8,596 nucleotides of DNA from Faecimorpha stercoravium (GTDB lineage: Bacteria > Bacillota > Clostridia > Lachnospirales > Bianqueaceae): positions 1 to 8,596 of the forward strand of contig DVGT01000051.1 of assembly GCA_018712555.1 (NCBI GenBank). Reading direction: 5' to 3'. A model generated the notes under the pieces. It ran no database searches. It was not told the DNA's origin and worked only from the letters and a program-made list of their open reading frames with translations. Position 1 is the first letter of the stretch, and the number at the start of each line of letters is the position of its first letter. Positions 1-7,601 of this stretch are shown here, piece after piece. The position numbers and the translations under genes were made by a program.

Positions 1-89
1 GAAAAGTCGGGGATAGCATGGAATTCAAGTGGAGTGTGGTAGAATGAAGAAATGATATGCGATGGAATATGTGGGGATGGATATTGAAA

Positions 90-136
90 AAAGAAGGGCT
101 CGCTGCAGGGGTTCTATTCTGCAACGACCCCTTTTT
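90..136 (+). terminator. Probable intrinsic terminator of an upstream gene
   Basis: The arms at 96-108 and 119-130 pair, with one bulge (C99) and one mismatch (C103 against A124), around a 10-nt loop. A run of five T follows at 132-136. A-rich sequence at 87-95 can pair with the T run, so the hairpin may also work weakly on the minus strand. It separates the tetR promoter from whatever lies to the left. The upstream gene itself cannot be identified from the 89 bases available. Confidence 0.6.
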
Positions 137-168
137 CGTGCCTGAGAATGCTGTTTTTCAATTTCTTA

Positions 169-197
169 TTGACAGATCTGTAGGATGGTAGTATAAT
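169..197 (+). promoter_or_regulatory. Sigma-A promoter of the tetR-ABC operon
   Basis: TTGACA at 169-174 and TATAAT at 192-197 are both perfect consensus hexamers, separated by exactly 17 bp. The predicted start site is near 204, about 30 nt before the ATG at 235. A promoter this strong would be expected to need repression, and the operator at 196-221 overlaps the end of the -10 box and the start site. Confidence 0.88.
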
Positions 198-221
198 AAC
201 GGTGTTATATAACAATGTTAT
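196..221. promoter_or_regulatory. Tandem dyad operator, probably for the adjacent TetR-family repressor
   Basis: Four 5-bp half-sites are visible: ATAAC (196-200), GTTAT (204-208), ATAAC (209-213) and GTTAT (217-221). They form two directly abutting 13-bp dyads, ATAAC-ggt-GTTAT and ATAAC-aat-GTTAT. Together they make a 26-bp near-palindrome with a perfect 12-bp core (203-214). The site covers the last bases of the -10 box and the predicted start site, so a bound protein would block RNA polymerase. TetR-family regulators commonly bind such dyads next to their own gene. That this TetR is the ligand is inference from position. Confidence 0.75.
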
Positions 222-234
222 AGAAGGGGGTTCT

Positions 235-852
235 ATGGAAGAGAATTCGAATGATACTTTGAAAAAAATCCAGAAGAGTGCGCTGATGGAGTTTCTGGAT
301 AAGGGGTTTCTCGGAGCCTCGCTGCGTCAGATCGTGAAAAATGCAGGCGTTACGACGGGCGCATTTTATGGCTACTTTTCTAGTAAGGAAGCCCTGTTTG
401 CCTCGATCGTGGAGCCGCATGCGGCAGCCCTCATGGGACGATTCATGGAGACGCAGATCACCTTTGCAGAACTGCCGGAAGCGGAGCAGCCTTCTCATAT
501 GGGGGTAGAATCTTCTTCCTATTTGGGGTGGATGGTGGAATACATCTGTCAGCACAGAGATCCGGTGAAGTTGCTGCTATGCCGGGCGGAAGGAACCAGC
601 TACGAGCATTTTGTACATAATATGGTGGAGGTGGAAGTGGATGCCACACTGCAGTACATGGAGGTGCTGCGCCGCCTGGGGAAGAAGGTGCCGGGTCTGG
701 ACCGGCAGTTATGCCATATTTTGGCCAGCGGCATGTTCAATGGGATCTTCGAGGTGGTTGTTCATGACATGGCGTTAGAACAGGCGAGGAAGTATGTGGA
801 TCAGTTGAGAACTTTCTACACAGCTGGCTGGATGAGTTTGATGGGGGAATAA
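235..852 (+). CDS. TetR/AcrR-family transcriptional repressor
   Basis: This is a 205-residue regulator, a normal length for the TetR family. The N-terminal DNA-binding domain is clear. Helix 1 covers about residues 8-24, the helix-turn-helix about 28-47 (SLRQIVKNAGVTTGAFYGYF), and the usual F/L-rich helix follows (SSKEALFASIV). The rest (about 60-205) is a divergent all-helical ligand and dimer domain, so the inducer cannot be read. ATG 235 is preferred because GAAGGGGG (223-230) is a good ribosome binding site 4 nt upstream. An in-frame GTG at 202 lies in the operator and at or before the predicted transcription start. It is the first gene of the operon, with the ABC pair starting 60 nt downstream. 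It probably represses itself and the transporter, with the transported compound or a related molecule relieving repression. The family call is secure; the ligand is unknown. Confidence 0.93.
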   Translation: MEENSNDTLKKIQKSALMEFLDKGFLGASLRQIVKNAGVTTGAFYGYFSSKEALFASIVEPHAAALMGRFMETQITFAELPEAEQPSHMGVESSSYLGWMVEYICQHRDPVKLLLCRAEGTSYEHFVHNMVEVEVDATLQYMEVLRRLGKKVPGLDRQLCHILASGMFNGIFEVVVHDMALEQARKYVDQLRTFYTAGWMSLMGE

Positions 853-873
853 CCCCTATCTTTTTGCATGGGA

Positions 874-889
874 GTTAGCATAGACTAAC
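874..889. repeat. Small inverted repeat between tetR and the first ABC gene
   Basis: GTTAG (874-878) and CTAAC (885-889) are perfect inverted 5-bp arms around 6 nt, ending 9 nt before the AAGGAGGG ribosome binding site. It could be a weak RNA hairpin or a protein site. It is not the same dyad as the one at 196-221. A poor promoter-like pair (TTGCAT 864-869, AACAAT 887-892, 17-bp spacer) overlaps it, so a secondary promoter for the ABC genes cannot be excluded. Confidence 0.3.
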
Positions 890-912
890 AATATCTTCAA
901 GGAGGGATCATC

Positions 913-2685
913 GTGAAGGAAAAAAAACAAAGCAGCCTGTCTCGAATTCTGGCGTATGCTGGCGGATACAAGCGTCTGACGCAGTGGGGCTGTGTGCTAT
1001 CTGCAGTGTCTGCGGTACTGGGACTCGTACCTTATCTTTGCGTCTGGTGGGTAGCGCGTGTCATACTCGTAGATGGAGCAGGTATAGGATTGGCGCAGTG
1101 GGGATTCCTGGCGGTCGGCTTTGCAGCGGGCAGTATCCTGCTGTATTTCGCGGCGCTGATGTGTACGCATATAGCTGCCTTTCGAACCGCACGCAACATG
1201 CGAAAAGCAGCTATGACACACGTGCTCTCCCTGCCGCTCGGTTTTTTCAGTGGAAACCAGTCGGGACGCCTGAGAAAACTGATTGATGACAATGCAGGAT
1301 TGACGGAGGATCTTTTGGCGCATAAGTTGCCAGATTTGGCTGCCACAGTGGTGACTCCAGTGGCCGGCATCATCATGCTGTTTCTCTTTGATTGGCGTAT
1401 GGGACTGTTATGTTTGCTGACCATGGGGCTGGCACTCATCAGCATGTGCCTGATGATGGGGGGCAAGAATGCGGGCTTTTTCCATCGGTATCAGCAGGAG
1501 ATCGAGCGGATGAGCGGTGAGGCGGTGGAATATGTTCGCGGAATTCCTGTCGTTAAGATGTTTCAGCAGACCGTATATTCCTTCAAGGCATTTTACGCTG
1601 CGATTCAGGATTACAGCCATCTGGCCAGCCAATACGCCATGAGCTGTCGTGTGGGGCAGACCTGCTTTCTAACCTGTATCAACGGGGCGTTTGCCCTGCT
1701 GATTCCCGCTGTCCTGTTTTTAGCGGCGGAGGGAGACATACGGGCCACACTGATTCATTTCATCTTCTATGCGTTGTTCGCACCGGCCTGCGGACAGATG
1801 ATCAACCGCATCATGTATATGAGCGAGGCGATCATGGAGGCGGACGAGGCGATAGGTCGTCTGGATGAGATATTGGAGCGGACTCCCATGGAGGAGACGA
1901 GCGATCCGAAGCATCCGGAAAGCGCGGAGGTTACGTTTGAACATGTGACCTTTACCTATCCGGGCGCGGCAAGGCCTGCCCTGGATGATGTGAGTTTTCA
2001 GGTGCATACAGGACAGGTGGTTGCTCTGGTGGGACCATCCGGCGGTGGAAAGACGACGGCTGCCAGCCTGATTCCCCGCTTCTGGGATGTGGAGAGCGGC
2101 TGTGTGCGGATAGGCGGCGTGGATGTGCAAGAGATGGACAGCGCGGCGTTGATGAAGCAGGTGGCGTTTGTCTTTCAGGACACACGTCTGTTTAAGCAGA
2201 GTATTCTGGAGAACATACGCGCAGCCCGCCCCGACGCTACTCGGCAACAGGTACTGGCTGCAGCCCGCGCCGCGCAATGCGACGACATATTGGCCAAACT
2301 ACCGAAGGGCTTGGATACGGTTGTGGGAACAAAGGGGGTCTACCTGTCTGGCGGTGAGGCCCAGCGGATCGCGTTGGCACGGGCGATCCTGAAGGACGCA
2401 CCCATCATAGCGCTCGATGAGGCGACCGCATTCGCGGATCCCGAGAATGAACACCAGATTCAGAAGGCTTTTGAAGCGCTGACGCGGGATAAGACGGTGT
2501 TGATGATCGCACACCGCCTATCCACCGTACAGAATGCCGATCAGATTCTTGTACTGGCGGATGGAAAAATCGCGGAACGGGGTACGCACAGTGAGCTTCT
2601 GGAGAAACAGGGAGTGTATGCGCGCATGTGGGAAGATTATCGGCGAAGCGCGCAGTGGAAGGTCGGAAAGGAGGCGGCGGAATGA
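913..2685 (+). CDS. ABC transporter half-subunit, fused permease and ATPase (IrtA/YbtP-like), subunit 1
   Basis: This 590-residue protein has an N-terminal exporter-fold membrane domain. About six hydrophobic helices lie near residues 28-48, 62-87, 140-160, 161-181, 245-271 and 276-300. The ATPase domain spans about 338-575. It shows Walker A GPSGGGKTT (374-382), Q-loop Gln422, signature LSGGE (478-482), Walker B with Asp502 and catalytic Glu503, and switch His534. The D-loop region reads FADP (507-510) where SLDV stands in the partner. The GTG start is supported by AAGGAGGG at 899-906, 6 nt upstream. It ends in an ATGA overlap with the next ABC gene, which implies coupled translation and a heterodimer. 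The RFWDV segment after Walker A and the FADPENE stretch recall clostridial relatives of the IrtAB/YbtPQ siderophore transporters, judged by memory rather than a search. Drug or peptide export is the main alternative. Confidence 0.92.
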   Translation: MKEKKQSSLSRILAYAGGYKRLTQWGCVLSAVSAVLGLVPYLCVWWVARVILVDGAGIGLAQWGFLAVGFAAGSILLYFAALMCTHIAAFRTARNMRKAAMTHVLSLPLGFFSGNQSGRLRKLIDDNAGLTEDLLAHKLPDLAATVVTPVAGIIMLFLFDWRMGLLCLLTMGLALISMCLMMGGKNAGFFHRYQQEIERMSGEAVEYVRGIPVVKMFQQTVYSFKAFYAAIQDYSHLASQYAMSCRVGQTCFLTCINGAFALLIPAVLFLAAEGDIRATLIHFIFYALFAPACGQMINRIMYMSEAIMEADEAIGRLDEILERTPMEETSDPKHPESAEVTFEHVTFTYPGAARPALDDVSFQVHTGQVVALVGPSGGGKTTAASLIPRFWDVESGCVRIGGVDVQEMDSAALMKQVAFVFQDTRLFKQSILENIRAARPDATRQQVLAAARAAQCDDILAKLPKGLDTVVGTKGVYLSGGEAQRIALARAILKDAPIIALDEATAFADPENEHQIQKAFEALTRDKTVLMIAHRLSTVQNADQILVLADGKIAERGTHSELLEKQGVYARMWEDYRRSAQWKVGKEAAE

Positions 2686-4430
2686 TCAAGAGATTGCAGC
2701 ACATATTCGCCTTGAGCGAGAAAGGGGCCAAGGATCTGATCAAGGCGGTGATTTGGTGCTTTGTGTGTAATCTAAGTCTTATGATTCCGGTAGGAGTCGT
2801 GATGATGACGGTGCAGCATCTGCTGGACTGCCTAGAATCGGGCGGAAATCCCATGGACGGGTTCTGGCTGTATGTGGGGGCTGCTGTGGCCGTGTTGGTT
2901 CTTCTCTTTATATTGCACTGGTTTCAATATGCTTCTCTGTATCTGGCGACATACCGGGAGAGTGCGAATCGTCGGGTCAGCCTGGCGGAAACCCTACGGA
3001 AGCTGCCACTGTCCTTTTTTGGCAATCGGGATCTGAGTGACCTCACATCGACGATGATCGCAGACTGTTCTTCGCTGGATCAGATGTTTTCTCATTATGT
3101 TCCGCAGCTGTTCGCGTCCATCTTGTCGACGCTGGTCATCGGCATATGTATGTTCTGTTTCGACTGGAAGATGGCTATCGCGGTGTTATGGGTGGTGCCG
3201 GCAGCGATTTTGCTGACGGCAGGATCCAAGAAGATTCAAGATACCTTCGGCACGCGGAATATACGCAATAAACGGGCAGTGGCTGATTGTATACAGGAGG
3301 GGCTGGAGACGATTCGTGATATTAAAGCCTGCAGTCGACAGAAGGCATATCTGGCAGAACTGGAAGAAAAGCTCGTTGCGATGGAATCGGGCTCGATTCA
3401 TTCAGAGCTTGCGACGGGTGTTTTCGTCTGTTCCGCACAGGCTTTCCTGCGAGTTGGTCTGGCGACGACGATTCTGACAGGAGGTACGCTGCTGGCATCG
3501 GGCCAGATCAGTTTTCTGTATTTATTAGGTTTTCTCTTTGCTGCGGCGCGGCTGTATGATCCGCTGGGCATCATCCTACAGAATATCGCCGCGACATTCA
3601 ACACGAAACTGCAGATTGAGAGGATGCGAACCATTCTGGAACAACCGTTGCAGGAGGGGCGCGAGGATTTTCATCCGAAAAATTATGATATCGCCTTTGA
3701 CCATGTGTCCTTTGCGTACAGGGAAGGCGCAGGCGTATTGGAGGATGTGAGCTTTACCGCGAAACAGGGAGAAGTAACGGCGCTGATCGGTCCTTCGGGA
3801 GGTGGGAAATCCACGGCCTGCAAACTGGCGGCCCGTTTCTGGGACGTTACAGGTGGAAAAGTGACACTTGGCGGTGTGGATGTGTCACAAGTAGATCCGG
3901 AGACACTCCTAGCCAGTTATGCCATGGTGTTTCAGGATGTGGTACTGTTTCGGGATACGGTGATGGAAAATATACGGCTAGGTCGGTTAGGAGCCACAGA
4001 TGAGGAAGTCTTGGCAGCAGCCAAAGCCGCGCAGTGTGATGGATTCATCAAAAGACTTCCGCAGGGCTACCAGACCGTGATCGGCGAGAATGGATCCACG
4101 CTTTCCGGCGGAGAACGCCAACGTATTTCCATCGCACGAGCGCTGCTCAAGGATGCGCCTGTCGTACTCCTCGACGAGGCCACCGCAAGTCTCGATGTCG
4201 AGAGCGAGAGCGCGGTGCAGACAGCGCTTTCGCATCTGCTACAGGGAAAGACCGTACTCATCATCGCACATCGCATGCGAACCGTAGCGGGTGCCGACCG
4301 TATCGTCGTGCTGGAAGGCGGACATGTGGTACAGCAGGGAACACCGGAACAATTGATGAGGGAGGGAGGACTGTACAAACATATGGTGGAGCTGCAGCAG
4401 GAGACAGCCTCCTGGAAATTGAAAGGGTAA
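2682..4430 (+). CDS. ABC transporter half-subunit, fused permease and ATPase (IrtB/YbtQ-like), subunit 2
   Basis: This 582-residue partner has the same layout: membrane helices near residues 19-42, 60-84, 141-161, 164-180, 245-273 and 277-300, then an ATPase domain at about 335-570. It has a fully canonical set of ATPase motifs: Walker A GPSGGGKST (370-378), Q-loop Gln418, signature LSGGERQ (474-480), Walker B Asp498-Glu499, D-loop SLD (503-505) and switch His530. ATG 2682 is chosen because it overlaps the previous stop as ATGA and has AAAGGAGG at 2667-2674, 7 nt upstream. A longer reading frame opens 54 nt earlier but lies inside the previous gene and gives a non-hydrophobic extension. It should pair with subunit 1 in the membrane, and both ATP sites look competent. 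No terminator is evident before the next promoter. Substrate and direction are not determined by the sequence. Confidence 0.93.
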   Translation: MIKRLQHIFALSEKGAKDLIKAVIWCFVCNLSLMIPVGVVMMTVQHLLDCLESGGNPMDGFWLYVGAAVAVLVLLFILHWFQYASLYLATYRESANRRVSLAETLRKLPLSFFGNRDLSDLTSTMIADCSSLDQMFSHYVPQLFASILSTLVIGICMFCFDWKMAIAVLWVVPAAILLTAGSKKIQDTFGTRNIRNKRAVADCIQEGLETIRDIKACSRQKAYLAELEEKLVAMESGSIHSELATGVFVCSAQAFLRVGLATTILTGGTLLASGQISFLYLLGFLFAAARLYDPLGIILQNIAATFNTKLQIERMRTILEQPLQEGREDFHPKNYDIAFDHVSFAYREGAGVLEDVSFTAKQGEVTALIGPSGGGKSTACKLAARFWDVTGGKVTLGGVDVSQVDPETLLASYAMVFQDVVLFRDTVMENIRLGRLGATDEEVLAAAKAAQCDGFIKRLPQGYQTVIGENGSTLSGGERQRISIARALLKDAPVVLLDEATASLDVESESAVQTALSHLLQGKTVLIIAHRMRTVAGADRIVVLEGGHVVQQGTPEQLMREGGLYKHMVELQQETASWKLKG

Positions 4431-4441
4431 GCACTGTCATA

Positions 4442-4470
4442 TTGCATTTCCCGGATTCCTCTGCTATAAT
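4442..4470 (+). promoter_or_regulatory. Sigma-A promoter of the B6 kinase unit
   Basis: TTGCAT (4442-4447) and perfect TATAAT (4465-4470) are separated by 17 bp. This places the start site near 4477, about 29 nt before the kinase ATG. It begins only 11 nt after the ABC stop codon. Because no terminator was seen before it, some read-through from the ABC operon is likely. Confidence 0.75.
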
Positions 4471-4505
4471 GAGAATCAGTATAGAAAGAGAAGAGGAATG
4501 AGGAC

Positions 4506-5330
4506 ATGGAAAAAAGACGGGTGTTGTTGGTCAATGACCTGCCGGGTTATGGCAAGGTGGCGCTTTCGGGGATGATGCCGGTGCTTTCGCGTATGGGCTA
4601 TGAGGTTTTGAATCTCCCCACAGCGCTTCTTTCGAGCACGCTGGATCTGGGAAAGTACGAGATCTTAGATACGACGGATTATATGCGCCGGTGTCTTGCG
4701 GTATGGGAAGAACTGCACATCACCTATGACGCGGTCTGCACGGGTTTCATTCTTTCAGAGGAGCAAAATGCCCTGGTAGAAGAACTCTGCCGGCGGGGAA
4801 AGGCGCAGGGTGCCAAGATTCTGGTGGATCCGATCATGGGAGATGGCGGACGGCTCTATAACGGCATGACGGAACAGACCGTGGCCCGCATGAAGAAGCT
4901 GTGCGCGCAGGGGGATGTGGTTCTGCCCAATTTGACGGAAGCCACTTTCCTGGCGGACTGCTATCGGGGAAGGCCTGAGGTGGAAGCCTATCAGCTGAGA
5001 GAAATTGCGAAGCGCATCTGTGATCTGGGCGCAAAAGCTGTGGTCATCACGAGTGCAGTTGTCGGCGGCAAGAGTCAGGTGTATGGGTATGAAGCCGATG
5101 GGAAGAATAGTTTCAGCGTCCCCTATGAGCGCATTCCGCTGCGGCTGCCGGGCACCGGAGACCTGTTTGCAGCGTTTCTGGCTGGACATTATCTGAAAGG
5201 AATGTCTTTAGAAGGCAGCACTCGCAAGACTGTGGATATACTGGAGCGGCTGATTCTGGCGGATCAGGAGAAGGGAACAGGCTATAAGGGCATTCCGGTA
5301 GAACAATACTGGGAAAAGCTGGGCGTTTGA
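4506..5330 (+). CDS. pdxY: Pyridoxal/pyridoxamine kinase (PdxY/PdxK family, ribokinase fold)
   Basis: This 274-residue cytoplasmic kinase is predicted to use ATP to phosphorylate the 5'-hydroxyl of pyridoxal, pyridoxamine or pyridoxine in the vitamin B6 salvage pathway. Family landmarks run in order. The N-terminal NDLPGYGKVAL (10-20) is where B6 kinases of this clostridial type have NDLSG(F/Y)G. LPTALLS follows at 37-43. DPIMGD (108-113) and PNLTEA (141-146) are nucleotide and metal region motifs. The anion-hole motif GTGD (216-219) supplies the likely catalytic base Asp219. The length is close to the 280-290 residues of E. coli PdxY/PdxK. ATG 4506 has GAAGAGGA (4490-4497) 8 nt upstream. The gene has its own promoter, and the next gene starts 19 nt after its stop. 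The family assignment is strong. The preferred vitamer is not readable, and the symbol is at family level. Confidence 0.9.
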   Translation: MEKRRVLLVNDLPGYGKVALSGMMPVLSRMGYEVLNLPTALLSSTLDLGKYEILDTTDYMRRCLAVWEELHITYDAVCTGFILSEEQNALVEELCRRGKAQGAKILVDPIMGDGGRLYNGMTEQTVARMKKLCAQGDVVLPNLTEATFLADCYRGRPEVEAYQLREIAKRICDLGAKAVVITSAVVGGKSQVYGYEADGKNSFSVPYERIPLRLPGTGDLFAAFLAGHYLKGMSLEGSTRKTVDILERLILADQEKGTGYKGIPVEQYWEKLGV

Positions 5331-5349
5331 AGAAGGGAAGCGGGACCAC

Positions 5350-6243
5350 ATGGAAATCGGTATGATGATTGTCTTTTTGACGCTGGATCTTTTTCTGGTG
5401 GGCATCTGCTGGGCTATCACCAACCGTAGGGATACCTATGAGAAGGGAATGCTCCTGGGCGTTCATATCCCGCCGGATGAGGCGATACATCCGGAGGCAG
5501 AGAGGATCTGCTCAGAAAAACAGCGGGCCAACCGCAGGTTTCAGGCGATCAGCCTGGCGGCAGGAGTCATTGTCAGCTTCCTGAATTTTGTCAGCGTAGG
5601 TCTATTTATCGGAATCTGGGTGCTGTGGCTGACGATATATCTGCTGGGGATATTCTACATCATGAGCCGCGCGCGCAAGAAGATGTATCAGCTGAAAAAG
5701 AACATGGGATGGGGAGACGACAAGGCCGATGGGGACGAGTACTGGCGGCATGGGTGGTATTCGAATCCGGAGGATAAGCGTCTGCTGGTGGAAGACCGAA
5801 CAAACAGTACAAGCTATTCCCTCAATATGGCGCGTCCGCTCAACCGTTTTCTCATGGCCTTGCTGGTTCTGATTCTGGTTCTGATGCCCATTGGAATCGG
5901 TGTCCTTCTGTTTCAGGTGGATCACGCACCGGTATCGTTCCAGGTGGAAGAGCAGGAGGTGCGAATCGCATCATTCTGGTACGAGTGTGAGTTTTCACTG
6001 GATCAGGTGAGGGAGGCGGAACTGATTTACGAAATGCCTGACGATTCCTTTCGCCGTACCAACGGCGCGTCCACACCGAAGAGGGAGCTGGGGTATTATC
6101 GTGGGGAGGAGACTGGCGATTGCATGATGTTTCTCTATGATGACTATACGCCGATTCTCTATGTGGATATCGGGGAGATACGTATTTTTCTGAATAGCCA
6201 GGATGCGAGAGAGGTAGAGAGCTGGTATGACCAGATTGTATAA
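5350..6243 (+). CDS. Four-helix membrane protein resembling DUF5808 proteins, function unknown
   Basis: This 297-residue protein has hydrophobic segments near residues 4-22, 66-83, 86-105 and 167-190. A charged loop (about 106-135, RARKKMYQLKK then an acidic stretch) precedes the segment HGWYSNPEDKRLLVEDR (134-150). The following SYSLNMARPLNRF leads into the last helix. This NPEDKRLLV...LNMARP pattern matches my memory of the DUF5808 family, whose role is not known. The C-terminal region (about 193-297) is soluble, beta-rich by appearance (VSFQVEEQEVRI, LYVDIGEIRIFL) and could be a small PH-like domain. That last point is a guess. It starts 19 nt after the kinase stop with a modest ribosome binding site (AGAAGGGAAG, 5331-5340) and ends at a terminator, so it is co-transcribed with the kinase. 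Nothing in it shows a catalytic or transport motif. Confidence 0.82.
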   Translation: MEIGMMIVFLTLDLFLVGICWAITNRRDTYEKGMLLGVHIPPDEAIHPEAERICSEKQRANRRFQAISLAAGVIVSFLNFVSVGLFIGIWVLWLTIYLLGIFYIMSRARKKMYQLKKNMGWGDDKADGDEYWRHGWYSNPEDKRLLVEDRTNSTSYSLNMARPLNRFLMALLVLILVLMPIGIGVLLFQVDHAPVSFQVEEQEVRIASFWYECEFSLDQVREAELIYEMPDDSFRRTNGASTPKRELGYYRGEETGDCMMFLYDDYTPILYVDIGEIRIFLNSQDAREVESWYDQIV

Positions 6244-6298
6244 AAGAGGCCATTGCAAAATAGATGAGAAATCATCTAAGGAGCAATGGCTTCTTTTT
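6242..6298. terminator. Nested-hairpin terminator between converging units, likely bidirectional
   Basis: The outer arms (6242-6256 and 6284-6298) pair with one G-U and place a TTCTTTTT tract on the + strand. The arms enclose a second hairpin: TAGATGA (6261-6267), GAAA tetraloop (6268-6271) and TCATCTA (6272-6278). On the minus strand the same element ends in CTCTTTTA. It starts inside the TAA stop of the membrane-protein gene and lies 71 nt beyond the end of the oppositely oriented chr genes. Confidence 0.85.
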
Positions 6299-6369
6299 GA
6301 ATAATGGAACACTGTGGACTGTGAAGTCGCAATGCTCTTATGGAACAGACATTGGATATTATGCGGAAC

Positions 6370-6939
6370 TCAGACCCCTCCAAAGATGGAATACACGATA
6401 AATCCGGCCAGTCCACAAGCGCACATGACGAGAATGGGGCTGGGCTTCCATTTTCGCAGCACAAAGAAAGCGACAGCGAAGATGATAACGGCCGCCACAT
6501 CGACACCCAGGATGGCTGTTCCGGTCGCCGCCAGGAAGGACGACTGCATCATGGAAAAGGCAGCGGAACCGATCATGCCGACGACGGCGGGACGCAGTCC
6601 GCGGAGGGCGTCATCAATGACGTGCAGATTACTGTATTTTCGGTAAAGCCAGGCAATCAGCATGACGATGACACAGGAAGGCAGGATACAGCCCAGGGTA
6701 GCCACGATTGCACCGGATACGCCGGCCATGCGGGCTCCAATGAAGCTGGCGGAGTTGATGGCGATGGGGCCTGGCGTCATCTGGGAGATGGTGATAAGAT
6801 CGGTGAATTCACTGACACTCATCCAGTGGTTCTGCGTGATGACCTGTTCCTGGATCAGAGGCATGGCGGCATATCCGCCGCCGATTGAAAAGAGGCCGAT
6901 CTGAAAGAATGCCCAGAAAAGTTTAAGGAGTATTTCCAT
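6370..6939 (-). CDS. Short-chain CHR-family (chromate transporter) protein, second subunit
   Basis: This 189-residue membrane protein contains a single CHR domain, the usual size for the short-chain, single-domain form. Visible family motifs are FSIGGGYAAMPLIQEQ (17-32) and QMTPGPIAINSASFIG (53-68), followed by hydrophobic segments near 73-98, 113-133, 140-160 and 168-186. The CHR family includes ChrA proteins that expel chromate. Many genomic members have no tested substrate, so oxyanion transport is a family-level inference. Start 6939 is preferred because the minus-strand AAAGGAG (6956-6950) lies 10 nt upstream and the protein then begins right at the first helix. Longer in-frame starts at 6960 and 6993 would sit on or before that site. 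It overlaps the end of its partner by 17 bp, implying translational coupling and probably a two-subunit transporter. Confidence 0.9.
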   Translation of the reverse strand: MEILLKLFWAFFQIGLFSIGGGYAAMPLIQEQVITQNHWMSVSEFTDLITISQMTPGPIAINSASFIGARMAGVSGAIVATLGCILPSCVIVMLIAWLYRKYSNLHVIDDALRGLRPAVVGMIGSAAFSMMQSSFLAATGTAILGVDVAAVIIFAVAFFVLRKWKPSPILVMCACGLAGFIVYSIFGGV

Positions 6940-7495
6940 GCCGAGCACGCTCCTTTCCATAGATGAGGATTCCCATGACGATGCAGACAACAACGATCAG
7001 AATAACGTTGACAGAAAGAAAGGCGACCAAAATAAAAGAAAGAAGAGCCGTGATGAGGGCAATGCCCCGACTTTCCTTCCAGACGGACGCGCTCAGGCCG
7101 CAGACCACATCGCAGATGACGGCAGCCACGCCCGCCTGCATCCCCTGCATGATATAGCGAATCGCATCGATGGATATGAACCAGGTATAAACAAAAGAAA
7201 TTGCCGTCAGCAGTATCAGAGGCGGCAGAATCGTACCCAGGATGGCGATGAAAGCGCCAAGCCAACCACCGACTTTATATCCCACGAGAATAGAAGCATT
7301 GACCGCAATAGCGCCGGGAGAGGATTGGGCAATCGCCGTAAAATCCAGCATTTCCTTTTCGGAAATCCAACCCAGCTTGTCCACGAATTGCTTTTTCATC
7401 AGGGATACAATGACATAACCGCCTCCAAAGGTAAAGGCGCTGATCTTGAATGTCTGTAGGAAGAGTGTGATGTAGAATTTCAGTTTTTTTTGCAT
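6923..7495 (-). CDS. Short-chain CHR-family (chromate transporter) protein, first subunit
   Basis: This 190-residue single-domain CHR protein is the promoter-proximal gene of the pair. Motifs are FTFGGGYVIVSLMKKQ (21-36) and AQSSPGAIAVNASILVG (56-72), followed by hydrophobic stretches near 77-107, 120-135, 145-160 and 162-180. It is paralogous to the next gene but clearly diverged: PGA replaces PGP in the second motif, and SLMKKQ replaces PLIQEQ in the first. Paired half-size CHR proteins are known to act together, probably in opposite membrane orientations. ATG 7495 has a strong minus-strand GGAGGT (7509-7504) 8 nt upstream. The gene is divergent from a LysR-type regulator and is probably activated by it. 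Chromate as the natural substrate is uncertain. Confidence 0.9.
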   Translation of the reverse strand: MQKKLKFYITLFLQTFKISAFTFGGGYVIVSLMKKQFVDKLGWISEKEMLDFTAIAQSSPGAIAVNASILVGYKVGGWLGAFIAILGTILPPLILLTAISFVYTWFISIDAIRYIMQGMQAGVAAVICDVVCGLSASVWKESRGIALITALLSFILVAFLSVNVILIVVVCIVMGILIYGKERARHGNTP

Positions 7496-7515
7496 TCAGT
7501 TCCACCTCCAAAGGG

Positions 7516-7544
7516 AGTATACCACTTGATTTTTCATAATGGAA
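7516..7544 (-). promoter_or_regulatory. Predicted activator-dependent promoter of the chr gene pair
   Basis: Read on the minus strand, a good -10 box TATACT (7521-7516) is preceded at 17 bp by a poor -35, TTCCAT (7544-7539). A weak -35 with a good -10 is typical of promoters that need an activator. The start site would be near 7509, giving a very short leader of about 14 nt that begins at the ribosome binding site. A start further upstream within the AT-rich spacer is possible. Confidence 0.5.
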
Positions 7545-7554
7545 CTACTATAAT
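7526..7554 (+). promoter_or_regulatory. Predicted promoter of the LysR-type regulator gene
   Basis: TTGATT (7526-7531) and perfect TATAAT (7549-7554) lie 17 bp apart. A second TATAAT overlaps at 7554-7559. The start would be near 7561, about 41 nt before the ATG. The promoter overlaps the chr promoter back to back, and the palindrome at 7567-7582 falls just after its start site, a position suited to autorepression. Confidence 0.65.
7536..7551. promoter_or_regulatory. Degenerate second LysR-type site (activation-site candidate)
   Basis: This stretch matches the 16-bp palindrome at 7567-7582 at 10 of 16 positions, keeps five of eight dyad pairs, and is centred 31 bp (about three helical turns) from it. 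It overlaps the weak -35 of the chr promoter. The region is AT-rich, so part of the match may be chance. Confidence 0.4.
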
Positions 7555-7566
7555 ATAATATGGTTC

Positions 7567-7582
7567 ATAGTCTATAGACTAT
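7567..7582. promoter_or_regulatory. Perfect 16-bp palindrome, likely recognition site of the LysR-type regulator
   Basis: ATAGTCTA (7567-7574) is followed directly by its inverted copy TAGACTAT (7575-7582) with no mismatch. It sits in the 106-bp spacer between divergent regulator and target genes, where LysR-type proteins normally bind. Its centre is about 65 bp upstream of the predicted chr start. Its even symmetry does not fit the textbook T-N11-A box exactly. Confidence 0.65.
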
Positions 7583-7601
7583 ATATAAGGGAGCGAGGTC
7601 A